Part shown: one piece after another, positions 19,140 to 30,821 of the stretch
Numbering within the stretch: position 1 is the stretch's first letter
Layout: each line of letters begins with the position of its first letter
NCBI GenBank assembly: GCA_030634465.1
Contig: DAOWAS010000010.1
Coordinates: 1 to 33,094 of the forward strand
Source of the DNA: Alphaproteobacteria bacterium
Lineage (GTDB): Bacteria > Pseudomonadota > Alphaproteobacteria > Sphingomonadales > SMXR01
Length of the DNA: 33,094 nt
Direction of reading: 5' to 3'
The notes under the pieces: model-generated
What the model saw: only the letters and a program-made list of their open reading frames with translations
Database searches by the model: none
Told to the model about the DNA's origin: nothing
Made by a program: the position numbers and the translations under genes

Positions 19140-19523
19140 GACAAACTTTCTCTAATTACTTTCTTAATTACGGTGGAAACCCACACAAAACTATCAATTT
19201 GGTTGGGCATTTTTAAACTTCTTTTTCCAATGAAGCAACCATTTCATAAACAAATCATCGGCAAAAATCATAAAAAATACTCAAAACTGGTGCGCAATAA
19301 ACATATAAAAAACAGCTTTTTCGGGTAATTTATTGTATAATTACCACTTAATTATAATTTTATTATTCTTTTCGTCATTTCTTGTGTTGACTTGCTACAA
19401 TTATGACATAATTAAACCTCACACAGCACTTCACTTTAAAACATGTGTGTAAAAAACATACTCTTGAGTTTAGTATTTAGTTTGGTATGTGGACCTAAAG
19501 ATAAGGTCAAAAAGGAAGATAAA

Positions 19524-20150
19524 ATGAACAGATTATTTCCATTAGTGATGATAATCATTGTTTTTACATTGGGCGGGTTTTCTCAACTTAACGAGGCAAG
19601 CCACGCACCAAAACAATCTTTTAGCCAGCAAAACAATTCTGCTGCTCAAAACCAACAAAAAATGGATGATATTCAGTTTTTTGATAAAAACACCCAAGTT
19701 CGTTTTAACGATTATATCAATACAGTTCAGGTTGCCGCAGACAGCTTTAATGCTGAAGCGCACTGCCTTGCCCAAGCAATATATTTTGAAGCCAGAAGCG
19801 AACCTGTTGAGGGTCAGCTAGCTGTTGCGCAGGTTGTTATGAACCGTGTTGGCGACCGCCGCTACCCTAGTTCAGTTTGCGGTGTGGTGTTTCAAAACGA
19901 ACGCATGAGACACCGTTGCCAGTTCTCATTTGCCTGCGATGGCAAGTCTGATCGCCCTCGTGAAGCCAGAGCATGGAACCTTGCTAGCCGCATAAGCTAT
20001 GTGGCAATGGCTAACAACTGGCACGACATTACCAATTCTGCCACCCATTACCATGCCAGCTATGTTCAGCCATATTGGGTTACTAGCATGGAAAAAACAG
20101 CTCATTACGGTCAGCACCTTTTCTACTCAACCGTACGCCCAAGCCCATAA
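19524..20150 (+). CDS. Cell wall hydrolase (SleB / Hydrolase_2 domain)
   Basis: Signal-like N-terminus, then CLAQAIYFEARSEPVEGQLAVAQVVMNRVGDRRYPSSVCGVVFQN...CQFSFACDG. Confidence 0.9.
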   Translation: MNRLFPLVMIIIVFTLGGFSQLNEASHAPKQSFSQQNNSAAQNQQKMDDIQFFDKNTQVRFNDYINTVQVAADSFNAEAHCLAQAIYFEARSEPVEGQLAVAQVVMNRVGDRRYPSSVCGVVFQNERMRHRCQFSFACDGKSDRPREARAWNLASRISYVAMANNWHDITNSATHYHASYVQPYWVTSMEKTAHYGQHLFYSTVRPSP

Positions 20151-20299
20151 TTCCCCTCATATTGCTGGCATTGTTTAGTGGCGCATGCAAATAAACTTAT
20201 AAAATGCTTTGCCTTATTTACTAATTAGATACAAAATTTACTTATAATTTACATAGTTTGCCGAAAATCAAACATTGCTAAGTTAGTTATAACCTTAAT

Positions 20300-20701
20300 G
20301 TGGACCTTGAGATGGCGGAAAACCTGATAAGTACCGAATTGTTAGACAGTTATCTTACCTATACTGCCGAGAGCTTGACCAAGCTTGAAAAACACTTGGG
20401 CAACCTGCAAAGCCAAGAGGCTGAGGATCCGCAGCTACGCCGTGATATTTTTGGTATTTGCCACGATATAAAAGGAATGGGCGGCAGCTTCAACTATCCC
20501 CTAATGACAGATGCGGGTACGTCTATTTGCCATTATCTAAGAAAGCTGGACGAAACCACGCCCACAGAAAACAATTTGATCGAGGCGCATGTAAAAACAA
20601 TGCGGGTAATTATTGATAATAATATCACTGGTTCGGGCGGCGATACAGGAAAACAGCTAATAGACAGGTTAAATGAGCTTGTTGAACACTCTTTAGCCTA
20701 G
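20300..20701 (+). CDS. Stand-alone histidine phosphotransfer (Hpt) domain protein
   Basis: 133 aa with LRRDIFGICHDIKGMGGSFNYPLM (HDIKG phospho-acceptor motif) inside a helical bundle. No kinase domain. Confidence 0.85.
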   Translation: MDLEMAENLISTELLDSYLTYTAESLTKLEKHLGNLQSQEAEDPQLRRDIFGICHDIKGMGGSFNYPLMTDAGTSICHYLRKLDETTPTENNLIEAHVKTMRVIIDNNITGSGGDTGKQLIDRLNELVEHSLA

Positions 20702-20856
20702 ATTCACCCTTAAATTTAAAGAAAATACACAATAATGTACATTAAAGCTTGGAAATGGTTAAAATTTTAACTAAATAGTAAATACATTTAACCATGTTTA
20801 AGCTGGAATAATTAAGCTTCATGCATAAAATGGCTTAAATAAAGGAATTAAAGCAA

Positions 20857-22572
20857 TTGCCTATGCCTAGTAGAAAAAAGAGTAGCTCACGAATTAAACG
20901 CGCTTCAGCCGAAGAGCGTCTACTCGACTATGCAAAAGGCCTAAAAAAATTCCGCAAGGGACGCCGCGCTGTTTTAATACGCATGTCCGCCCTGACCAGA
21001 CTTTTTGATGAAAGACGCTACCGCAGCGCCGCCATGAAAAACTTTGCTCCTTTAATGCAAGATTTTGAAGGTATTCTACTAGAGTTGGATAACCACGACA
21101 TATTATGCGGTCTTAATGGTGCCACCTACGCCAACATGGACAGTATTGTTTTAAAGATTCGCATTATGTTCAGGGACGATGAAAACCTTAAAAAATTCGA
21201 AGACATGGAAGACGATGCCTTTGTACAGTGGTGGGACATTGAAAAAGATTTTGATAGTTTTCTAGAGTTTTCCAAAGAACGCTACAACCAGTTACGCATT
21301 AACGAGGCTGAGCGTGCCGCCGCTGAAGATCAGAAAAAAACAATTGGCGATAAAATTTTCTCGCTGTCTTCTGGCGGTGCCTTATCTTCTGGCAAAATGG
21401 GCGGCGACATAGAGGGCTTAAAAAACAGATTTGCTAATTTAGGCAAGAAAGACACAGAAAAAACTGCGGGAAAAGCTACGGGAAAATCCACGGAAAATCC
21501 TGCAGAAAAACCTGGCCTTGCCGCGCGCTTCTCACAAGTTAACAAGTCGTCAGGTTTGGAAAGTCTAGCCTCACGGGTATCTAACAACGAAACAGAGCAA
21601 GCACCCGAGGTACTGGAACAAGAAATTGTTGTAGAACAAGATGTTGAGGCACCAGAAGAAGATCAAGCTCCGAACAAAACAAACAGGGGCAATAAAAAAA
21701 CAAGTAATAAAGCAAAAAAAGAACAACCAAAAAATTTGGCTACAGATTTTTCTTATCAAAACCAAGACCCGACTGAAGACGACAGACCCCCTGGAATTCA
21801 GCGCAACATACGCTATGTGGAAATTAAACCACCCAAAAAAGAAATTGAAATCAGGCCTGTTTCTGCGATGGATTTGGAAAAAATTGAAACCGCCATTATG
21901 GCAACAGACCTGTCGCCAATGGTAAGCAGAGAAGATATTCGCCTTATTTCAGGCAAGAAAAAAGCCAAAACCGTTTTCTCAGACCGTAGCGTACCCATTC
22001 CGCTTGTACGTGAGCGCTTCTTACCCCTTGTTGATATTAGTTCAGACAGGTGGTTTATGCGCCATCTGCGTGAAATTGTTGACAGGCGCACCTTAATTGC
22101 CTCTCTAGACTTTAGCGACCCTAGTGCCATGGCTAGAGGTTTCAGGGTCAGCATTGACCTGATAGATTCGAAAGAATTTATGACCTTTGAGCGCAACACC
22201 AGAAAAATAAAAAGAAACCAGTTAATTCTGGAGTTTTCTTTTCAGGATATCGTATCAAAAGTATCTGACTATTTACGGGTTCAGGACATATTGCAGGCAC
22301 GAGGGTACCAAATTTGTATTGGCGACATGGACCCTTATATGTTCACCCTGCTTAACCGTTCTGTCATTCGTTCCGACTTTGAAAAAGTGCGCTGGACCAA
22401 AGAATTTGAACAAGAAGCAACACAAGAATGGAAAGATGTGTTTAAAGACATGGTCAAAACCGTTGGTCGTGAACGTGTTATTCTTGTGGCGTGTCGTGAT
22501 AAAGCGGCGGTCGAAGCTGGGCAAGCACTGGGAATTTCATTGTTCCACGGTTCGTATGTAAATATGCTTTAA
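20857..22572 (+). CDS. Large protein with degenerate EAL-like C-terminal domain and charged low-complexity linker
   Basis: 571 aa. C-terminal LILEFSFQDIV...DILQARGYQICIGDMDPYMFTLLNRSVIRSDFEKVRW...RVILVACRDKAAVEAGQALGISLFHGSYV follows EAL architecture without the canonical catalytic motifs. K/E/T-rich middle. Confidence 0.75.
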   Translation: MPMPSRKKSSSRIKRASAEERLLDYAKGLKKFRKGRRAVLIRMSALTRLFDERRYRSAAMKNFAPLMQDFEGILLELDNHDILCGLNGATYANMDSIVLKIRIMFRDDENLKKFEDMEDDAFVQWWDIEKDFDSFLEFSKERYNQLRINEAERAAAEDQKKTIGDKIFSLSSGGALSSGKMGGDIEGLKNRFANLGKKDTEKTAGKATGKSTENPAEKPGLAARFSQVNKSSGLESLASRVSNNETEQAPEVLEQEIVVEQDVEAPEEDQAPNKTNRGNKKTSNKAKKEQPKNLATDFSYQNQDPTEDDRPPGIQRNIRYVEIKPPKKEIEIRPVSAMDLEKIETAIMATDLSPMVSREDIRLISGKKKAKTVFSDRSVPIPLVRERFLPLVDISSDRWFMRHLREIVDRRTLIASLDFSDPSAMARGFRVSIDLIDSKEFMTFERNTRKIKRNQLILEFSFQDIVSKVSDYLRVQDILQARGYQICIGDMDPYMFTLLNRSVIRSDFEKVRWTKEFEQEATQEWKDVFKDMVKTVGRERVILVACRDKAAVEAGQALGISLFHGSYVNML

Positions 22573-22595
22573 CTGCAAGCCAAGCCACCAAACAT

Positions 22596-23141
22596 TTATT
22601 GTGGTGAGCGTTTAGCCAAAATTCTTTGCAAGGTTCTTCTGTGCATCTTTAGCCTGCGGGCTGTTTCTGATACATTCCTGTCACACAATTCATATACACG
22701 CTGAATGTGTTCCCACTTCACCCTGTCTGCGGACATAGGGTCTTCTGGCGGCACTGGTTTGTTGTCGCCCTCGGTTTTTAATGCGGCAAAAATATCATCT
22801 GGGTCGGCGGGCTTAGCCAAATAATCAACCGCACCAACCTTTATGGCATTAACTGCGCTAGTTATGTTTCCATAACCAGTTAGAACAACTATTTTTATAT
22901 CAGGGTGGTGGTCACGCAAAATAGGAACAAGGTCCAAACCGTTTTTATCATCCAAGCGAATGTCCACAATGGCATAATTGATATCGCTTTGGCCTGACAA
23001 CACCTCAGCCTCAGCAAAACTTTCTGCACTTATTACCACAAAGCCACGTCGCTCCATTGCCCGCACCAGTTGGCGGCGAAAAGGGGCATCATCATCCACA
23101 ACCATAAGCTGGTTAAGGGTGCTGTTGGTGGTTTGGCTCAT
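22596..23141 (-). CDS. regA: Redox/global response regulator RegA/ActR/PrrA
   Basis: Receiver (MVVDDDAPFRRQLVRAMERRGF, IVDIRLDDKNGLDL) plus Fis-type HTH HIQRVYELCDRNVSETARRLKMHRRTLQRIL. Confidence 0.94.
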   Translation of the reverse strand: MSQTTNSTLNQLMVVDDDAPFRRQLVRAMERRGFVVISAESFAEAEVLSGQSDINYAIVDIRLDDKNGLDLVPILRDHHPDIKIVVLTGYGNITSAVNAIKVGAVDYLAKPADPDDIFAALKTEGDNKPVPPEDPMSADRVKWEHIQRVYELCDRNVSETARRLKMHRRTLQRILAKRSPQ

Positions 23142-24478
23142 TGCAGTTCCCATGGAATGCCACCGGCATCACTGTTTTTTGTACCAATTTCTTCAAAAAC
23201 AGCACGGGGCCAAACAATATCAATTTGTGCGCCACCCATCATGCTATTGCCAAAACTAACCTGCCCGCCTGTGCGCTCTATCAGGGTTTTGGCGATAAAA
23301 ACACCCAAACCCAAACCACCGGCCACAGCCTCGTCCACACCTTCAAGCTCATCTCGGGTGGATATGTATGGCTCACCAAGCTTATCCACCACCGTACGGT
23401 CAAACCCAGGGCCATCATCCAAAATACTTATACGCAAAACATCGTCATCCCAACCAATGTGAATTTCAATTGTCTGGCTGGAAAAACCCACAGCATTCTC
23501 AATAAAGTTACCTATGCCGTGGATAATTTCTGGCTTGTTAGAAACCATGGGCTGTTCGCCGCTACCCCCTTTACCCTCACCCTGCAATTTGATGATAATT
23601 TCACGGTCATCGGTTTTATGATTGTCTATGGCTAGCTGAACCAGTGCCTCAACAGGCAAACGACGCAACAGGTCTTCACGCTCATCAGCATGGGTTGATG
23701 AAAGTTGTTTCAATATCTCACGACAGCGCAGGGCTTCTTGGGCTATTACCGCCATATCCTCGCGGTAAGGGTTATCTTCCTTCATATCATTCATAACCTC
23801 TGTAGCGGCTAGGGTTATGGTGCCAAGGGGCGTGCCCAGTTCGTGTGCGGCGGCGGTGGATAGCGCGCCCAAAGCCGCCAAACGCTCTTCACCCGCAAGG
23901 GCGGCTTGGGTGGCAACCAATGCTTCATATTTTTTGTGCAGGTCGCCGCCAACCTTAAAAAGATAATACCAAATAACCATAAGCGACAGCATTAACAACA
24001 GCCACAAAACCAGTTCACCGCCCGCCAGCCACGCAACAACACCACTGCCAAAAGCAACCAACAACAACAGCGCAAGCGAAAGGTGCGACACTAAAACCAG
24101 CGCCGCCACACAAACCGCAACAAAATAAAACACCGCTAACGGCGTTGCCAAGCCACCAACAGCCCACAACATTAACGAAAGGTGGGCAACATCAAAACCA
24201 AGTTGAAAAAATGCCCCGCCCTGGGAAAGGTTTTTTCCCTTGCGACCAGTAAGCCAATAATAACTGTTAAAAATAACCGCCAACGCCCAAATGCTAAGCA
24301 CAAGCTTTTCAGCCATGAAAGCTGGGTGTGACTTAACCATAACTATAATAAAAATTAACTGGGCAAACAGCATTACCCAGCGCGCCAAAACAAAATTATG
24401 CAACTTAAAGCCCAGCGCCCCTAAAGGGTCACCCCCAACAGCCCCCACATGCTCTTTGTTTCTTTTGGCATTGAACAA
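23138..24478 (-). CDS. regB: Redox sensor histidine kinase RegB/ActS/PrrB
   Basis: Multiple TMs, H-box ALGALSTAAAHELGTPLGTITLAATEV, CREILKQLS, ATPase G-box DDGPGFDRTVVDKLGEPY. ATGA overlap with regA. Confidence 0.94.
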   Translation of the reverse strand: MFNAKRNKEHVGAVGGDPLGALGFKLHNFVLARWVMLFAQLIFIIVMVKSHPAFMAEKLVLSIWALAVIFNSYYWLTGRKGKNLSQGGAFFQLGFDVAHLSLMLWAVGGLATPLAVFYFVAVCVAALVLVSHLSLALLLLVAFGSGVVAWLAGGELVLWLLLMLSLMVIWYYLFKVGGDLHKKYEALVATQAALAGEERLAALGALSTAAAHELGTPLGTITLAATEVMNDMKEDNPYREDMAVIAQEALRCREILKQLSSTHADEREDLLRRLPVEALVQLAIDNHKTDDREIIIKLQGEGKGGSGEQPMVSNKPEIIHGIGNFIENAVGFSSQTIEIHIGWDDDVLRISILDDGPGFDRTVVDKLGEPYISTRDELEGVDEAVAGGLGLGVFIAKTLIERTGGQVSFGNSMMGGAQIDIVWPRAVFEEIGTKNSDAGGIPWELQ

Positions 24479-24514
24479 TTTTTTGCCCCATTACATAAGG
24501 TTAGAACCCTAAAA

Positions 24515-25081
24515 TTATTGTTCTAAAGCATCCCTAACAATTTTTATTATTCTGGACGACCTTGTTTCTTCAGCATAATCCATAGCGGTGCGACCAGTAT
24601 AGTCAGATACATCAATATCTGCGCCCATTTCAATCAACCCCGAAATTACCCGCCTTTTACGGCTTCTAATGGCTCGCATCAGGGCTGTTTCACCGGTTTT
24701 ATTGGCACGGTTTACATCAGCCCCATGTTCTAACAACAGGTGAATACTGTCCATGTCGCCAGCATCAGCACGGCGCATCATGGCCGTTTCATCGCTTCCC
24801 ATAATACTGGCATTGGGGTTTGCTCCGTTTTCCAGCAAAAAGGTCATTAGCCTTACGTTTGCCATATCTGCCGCTATTATAATGGCAGGAACCCCATCAG
24901 CGTCACGCACATTGATATTTGCACCACTGCCCAGCTTATCGAGCATTTTGGCATAGTCTTGCTCTTTGACAGCCTTCATAAAGTCCCAACTGTCTGAGAA
25001 CTGAGCCTGAGCAACAAGCGGCTGCGCCATAAACCCTAAAACAAGAACCATACCTAAAAAATTTTTAAACATTGTCGTCAT
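24515..25081 (-). CDS. Exported ankyrin-repeat protein
   Basis: Signal peptide MTTMFKNFLGMVLVLGFMAQPLVAQA followed by ankyrin repeats (ADGVPAIIIAADMANVRLMTFLLENGANPNA, DMDSIHLLLEHGADVNRANKTGETALMRAI). Confidence 0.9.
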   Translation of the reverse strand: MTTMFKNFLGMVLVLGFMAQPLVAQAQFSDSWDFMKAVKEQDYAKMLDKLGSGANINVRDADGVPAIIIAADMANVRLMTFLLENGANPNASIMGSDETAMMRRADAGDMDSIHLLLEHGADVNRANKTGETALMRAIRSRKRRVISGLIEMGADIDVSDYTGRTAMDYAEETRSSRIIKIVRDALEQ

Positions 25082-25204
25082 TATATTTCTTTCTTTTGCA
25101 AAGCTATAGATACTGTTTATATGTTTTACTTAAATATTTGGCAATTTTATGATACGCCGCACCTAATATTTACACAGGTTACATAAATTATAGAGGAAAA
25201 CAAA

Positions 25205-25825
25205 GTGAACAGCCATAAACGAGCTATTATAAACGGAATTATAATCGGTATTGTGCTTATTGTGGCAATTGGTTTTGCCCTCAAACCCGACAATGCCAAC
25301 ACCCCAGCACCAACAACTTCTGGACAGGCAATAATTGGTGGCAACTTCGCCCTGACCGATGACACTGGCGAGCGCCGCACCAACCATGACTTTTCCAACA
25401 ATTATATGCTGATTTATTTTGGCTATAGTTTTTGCCCTGATGTTTGCCCACTAGATTTGCAAAAAATATCAATGGCACTTTCATTATTGGAAGAAGAAAA
25501 TATTGACATATCAGCCCTGCAACCACTTTTCATTACGGTTGATCCTGAGCGTGATACCCCGGAAATGATGCATGAGTATCTAGAAAACTTTCATCCTAAA
25601 ATTCTTGGGCTAAGCGGTAGCTTGGATGATGTTAAGATAGCCGCACAGGCATACCGTGTTTATTTTAACAAAGGCGACGTTGATGAGGGTGGGTCATATT
25701 TAATGGACCATTCTTCAATTATGTATCTTATGGGACCAACTGGCACTTATTTGCGCCACTTCTCGCCTCAAGCGACACCACAACAATTAGCAGATGGCAT
25801 TAAGGCTGTTTTGGGCGCTAATTAA
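25205..25825 (+). CDS. SCO1/SenC family copper-binding protein
   Basis: YFGYSFCPDVCPLDL (CxxxC) and LMDHSSIMYLMGPTG (metal-ligand His). N-terminal TM anchor. Confidence 0.94.
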   Translation: MNSHKRAIINGIIIGIVLIVAIGFALKPDNANTPAPTTSGQAIIGGNFALTDDTGERRTNHDFSNNYMLIYFGYSFCPDVCPLDLQKISMALSLLEEENIDISALQPLFITVDPERDTPEMMHEYLENFHPKILGLSGSLDDVKIAAQAYRVYFNKGDVDEGGSYLMDHSSIMYLMGPTGTYLRHFSPQATPQQLADGIKAVLGAN

Positions 25826-25835
25826 GGTGACTAAG

Positions 25836-26288
25836 ATGACTAAAAAGACCAAAGAGAAACCATTTTGGCTAACTATCGCTTTGGATAAAATGTCTTCTGA
25901 GCAATGGGAAAGCCTGTGCGATGGTTGCGGCAAATGCTGTTTGCATAAGCTTGAGGATGATGACACAGGCGAGGTACATTATACCAATGTTTCGTGCCGC
26001 CTTTTGGACACTGAAACTGTGCTGTGTAAAAACTATGGTGAGCGCAAACGCTTTGTACCCGACTGCATAACCCTGACACCTGAAAAATTAAAAACTATTA
26101 ATTGGCTACCCGCCACCTGTGCTTATCTTTTAATTGCGCAAGGACAACCCTTGCCACGGTGGCACCATTTAATATCTGGTTCTAAAAACACAATTCACGA
26201 CCAAGGTTTTTCAGTTAAGGGTAAAATTATCTGTGAAAAAGAGGCGGGTGATTTACAAGACCATATTGCTGATGATGGCGAGTTTTAA
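25836..26288 (+). CDS. YcgN / UPF0260 cysteine-cluster protein
   Basis: LCDGCGKCCLHKLEDDDTGEVHYTNVSCRLLDTETVLCKNYGERKRFVPDC. Start MTKKTKEKPFWL at 25836. Confidence 0.93.
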   Translation: MTKKTKEKPFWLTIALDKMSSEQWESLCDGCGKCCLHKLEDDDTGEVHYTNVSCRLLDTETVLCKNYGERKRFVPDCITLTPEKLKTINWLPATCAYLLIAQGQPLPRWHHLISGSKNTIHDQGFSVKGKIICEKEAGDLQDHIADDGEF

Positions 26289-26289
26289 C

Positions 26290-28326
26290 TCATCTGGCTT
26301 GCTCTAACACTATATTAGCGTCATCCATAAACTGGTGCCAAATTCTGGCGGGCATTCCGCCACCAGTTACCCGCACCATTGGTGTGTTATCGTCATTGCC
26401 CAACCACACAGCCGCCGTTAGCTGACCTGTGTAGCCGATAAACCATGCATCCCTGTAGTTTTGGCTTGTGCCAGATTTTGCCGCCACATAGTAGCTATCA
26501 GACCTTGCTGCCCGCCCTGTGCCATATGCAACAACGGCTTCTAATAACGGTCTTAAGCTGTTCAGGTTATCCGCACTTATAACTTGGCTAATTTCAGCAG
26601 GCGGACGGCGATATAACAACGCCCCGCTTATTGAGCGCACCTCTAAAATGCCATATGGCTCAACAGCATAGCCACCGTTTGCAAGGCTTGAATAAGCCCT
26701 GACCATATCCATCATTTTAACCTCAAACGCACCAAGGGCAATGCTGGGGTGGGGGCGCATTGGGCTGGTTATGCCCAAACGACGCGCCACATCTATGACA
26801 TTTTCCCGCCCTGCCCACTCGGACAATTGCACCGCAATGGTGTTTATAGAGCGGGCAAAAGCATCTTTTATGGGTATCCTGCCCGCAAATGTTCCTGAAA
26901 AATTATTTGGCTCCCAACCATCAATATTAAGCGGCTCGTCATTTAGCTTGCCGCTCATGGACATGCCTTTTTCAATGGCGGCTAAATATATAAATGGCTT
27001 AAACGAAGAACCGGGCTGGCGCAGTGCCTGAGTACTGCGGTTAAACTGGCTTTCGCTATAACGCCTGCCGCCAACCATGGCCTGTACCGCGCCATCAAAC
27101 GACAATGCCAGCATGGCACCCTGACCTATTTTAGCATCTTCTGCGGCACCGCCCGCCAAGCCATCGCGCATGGCACGCACCGCCGCATTTTGAATTTGCG
27201 GGTTTAAACTGGTGTAAATAACCATTGGTTGGTGTTGGTTTTCAACTAGGCTTGGCATTTCCTGAAAAACCCAGTCGGTAAAATATCTGTCTTCGCCACC
27301 AACTTGTTTGGCTGAAATTGCTGGCGGATTTTCCTGCCAAAACACTTGCTCTTCGTAATTAATAAAACCAACGGAGGTCATCGCCCCCAGTACAATCCGT
27401 GACCGTTCATATGCGGCATTTTTGTTGCGCAGAGGCGATAGCCTTGATGGTGCCTTAACCAAACCTGCCAACAGTGCGGCCTCGCCAATGCTTAGGGTTT
27501 TTGCACTATGGCCAAAAAACTTTTGCGATGCCGCCTCAATACCATATGTGCCAGAGCCAAAATAAACCCTGTTCAAATAAAGCGTCAAAATGGTTTCTTT
27601 GCCAAACTTTTGCTCCAGCCAAAGTGACACAAGCAGTTCTTGCACTTTTCGCTTTACGGTGCGTTCGTGCGACAAGAAAATATTTTTAGCCAACTGTTGG
27701 GTTAAGGTGCTGCCCCCTTGCCGCAAGCGACCCTTGGACAAGTTTACCCATAAAGCCCTTAAGACCGAGCGGGTATCAATGCCAGAGTGTTCAAAAAAAC
27801 GCCTGTCTTCAATGGCGACAATTGCTTGTTTCATAATGTCTGGAATGTCGCTGTGGGTTAGCTCCTTATCCAATACAGCACCATATGTAACCAATAGCGA
27901 GCCATCATTGGCGCGTATTTCAACCCTGTCATTTTCACCTGGCGGCGGCAGGGCATCTAAATCAGGCAGATCTGCGGCTAAATAAATGGCAACAAAACCA
28001 AGGGCAATGCCAAACCAGACACCAGCCACAGCTAGCCAGTATAAACCCTTAAGCCATTTTTTCTTAGCACCTGATTTTTCGGGTGTATCAACCACTGGCT
28101 CTAATGGTGGCGTTAGGGGTGGCTCAATATCTGGCTCTAGGTTTGGTTTAGGCTCAAGTTCAGGGTCAAGTTCCTGCCCTGATTCGGGTTCAGGCTCATA
28201 ATCAGGTTTATCTGCCTCTTTTGAACACGGTTCTTCATCGCCAGTCGGCTCAACCTCACCATCAACCGACTGTTCTTCACCATCTATAAGTGGTTCGTCA
28301 TCCTTATGGTGATCGTCCTCACCCAC
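26290..28326 (-). CDS. Penicillin-binding protein 1A-type bifunctional transglycosylase/transpeptidase
   Basis: GT51 motifs VAIEDRRFFEHSGID and GGSTLTQQLAKNIFLSHERT. Transpeptidase motifs PGSSFKPF, SINT and KSGTSQNYRDAWFIGYT. Confidence 0.95.
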   Translation of the reverse strand: MGEDDHHKDDEPLIDGEEQSVDGEVEPTGDEEPCSKEADKPDYEPEPESGQELDPELEPKPNLEPDIEPPLTPPLEPVVDTPEKSGAKKKWLKGLYWLAVAGVWFGIALGFVAIYLAADLPDLDALPPPGENDRVEIRANDGSLLVTYGAVLDKELTHSDIPDIMKQAIVAIEDRRFFEHSGIDTRSVLRALWVNLSKGRLRQGGSTLTQQLAKNIFLSHERTVKRKVQELLVSLWLEQKFGKETILTLYLNRVYFGSGTYGIEAASQKFFGHSAKTLSIGEAALLAGLVKAPSRLSPLRNKNAAYERSRIVLGAMTSVGFINYEEQVFWQENPPAISAKQVGGEDRYFTDWVFQEMPSLVENQHQPMVIYTSLNPQIQNAAVRAMRDGLAGGAAEDAKIGQGAMLALSFDGAVQAMVGGRRYSESQFNRSTQALRQPGSSFKPFIYLAAIEKGMSMSGKLNDEPLNIDGWEPNNFSGTFAGRIPIKDAFARSINTIAVQLSEWAGRENVIDVARRLGITSPMRPHPSIALGAFEVKMMDMVRAYSSLANGGYAVEPYGILEVRSISGALLYRRPPAEISQVISADNLNSLRPLLEAVVAYGTGRAARSDSYYVAAKSGTSQNYRDAWFIGYTGQLTAAVWLGNDDNTPMVRVTGGGMPARIWHQFMDDANIVLEQAR

Positions 28327-28331
28327 GGAAA

Positions 28332-30788
<2,457 letters not shown>

Positions 30789-30821
30789 TCACTTGGCTCA
30801 ATCGCCAACTTACTTTCGGTT

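Noticed and set aside
19110-19328. 72-aa ORF MQFFYFIKCHDKLSL... between DUF3126 and the SleB-type gene
   Set aside because: Begins inside the DUF3126 coding region on the opposite strand in AT-rich sequence. No domain signal.
19387-19415. Possible promoter TTGACT-16-TAATTA upstream of the SleB-type gene
   Set aside because: Plausible, but the -10 is poor and the region is very AT-rich, so chance matches are expected.
22585-22606. CACCA...TGGTG hairpin between the convergent EAL-like and regA genes
   Set aside because: Only 5 bp of stem and no U run. Too weak to call a terminator.
28080-28320. Repetitive GGTTCAGGCTC-like DNA
   Set aside because: Explained by codons for the E/P-rich tail of the PBP1A protein on the minus strand, not an independent DNA repeat or CRISPR.
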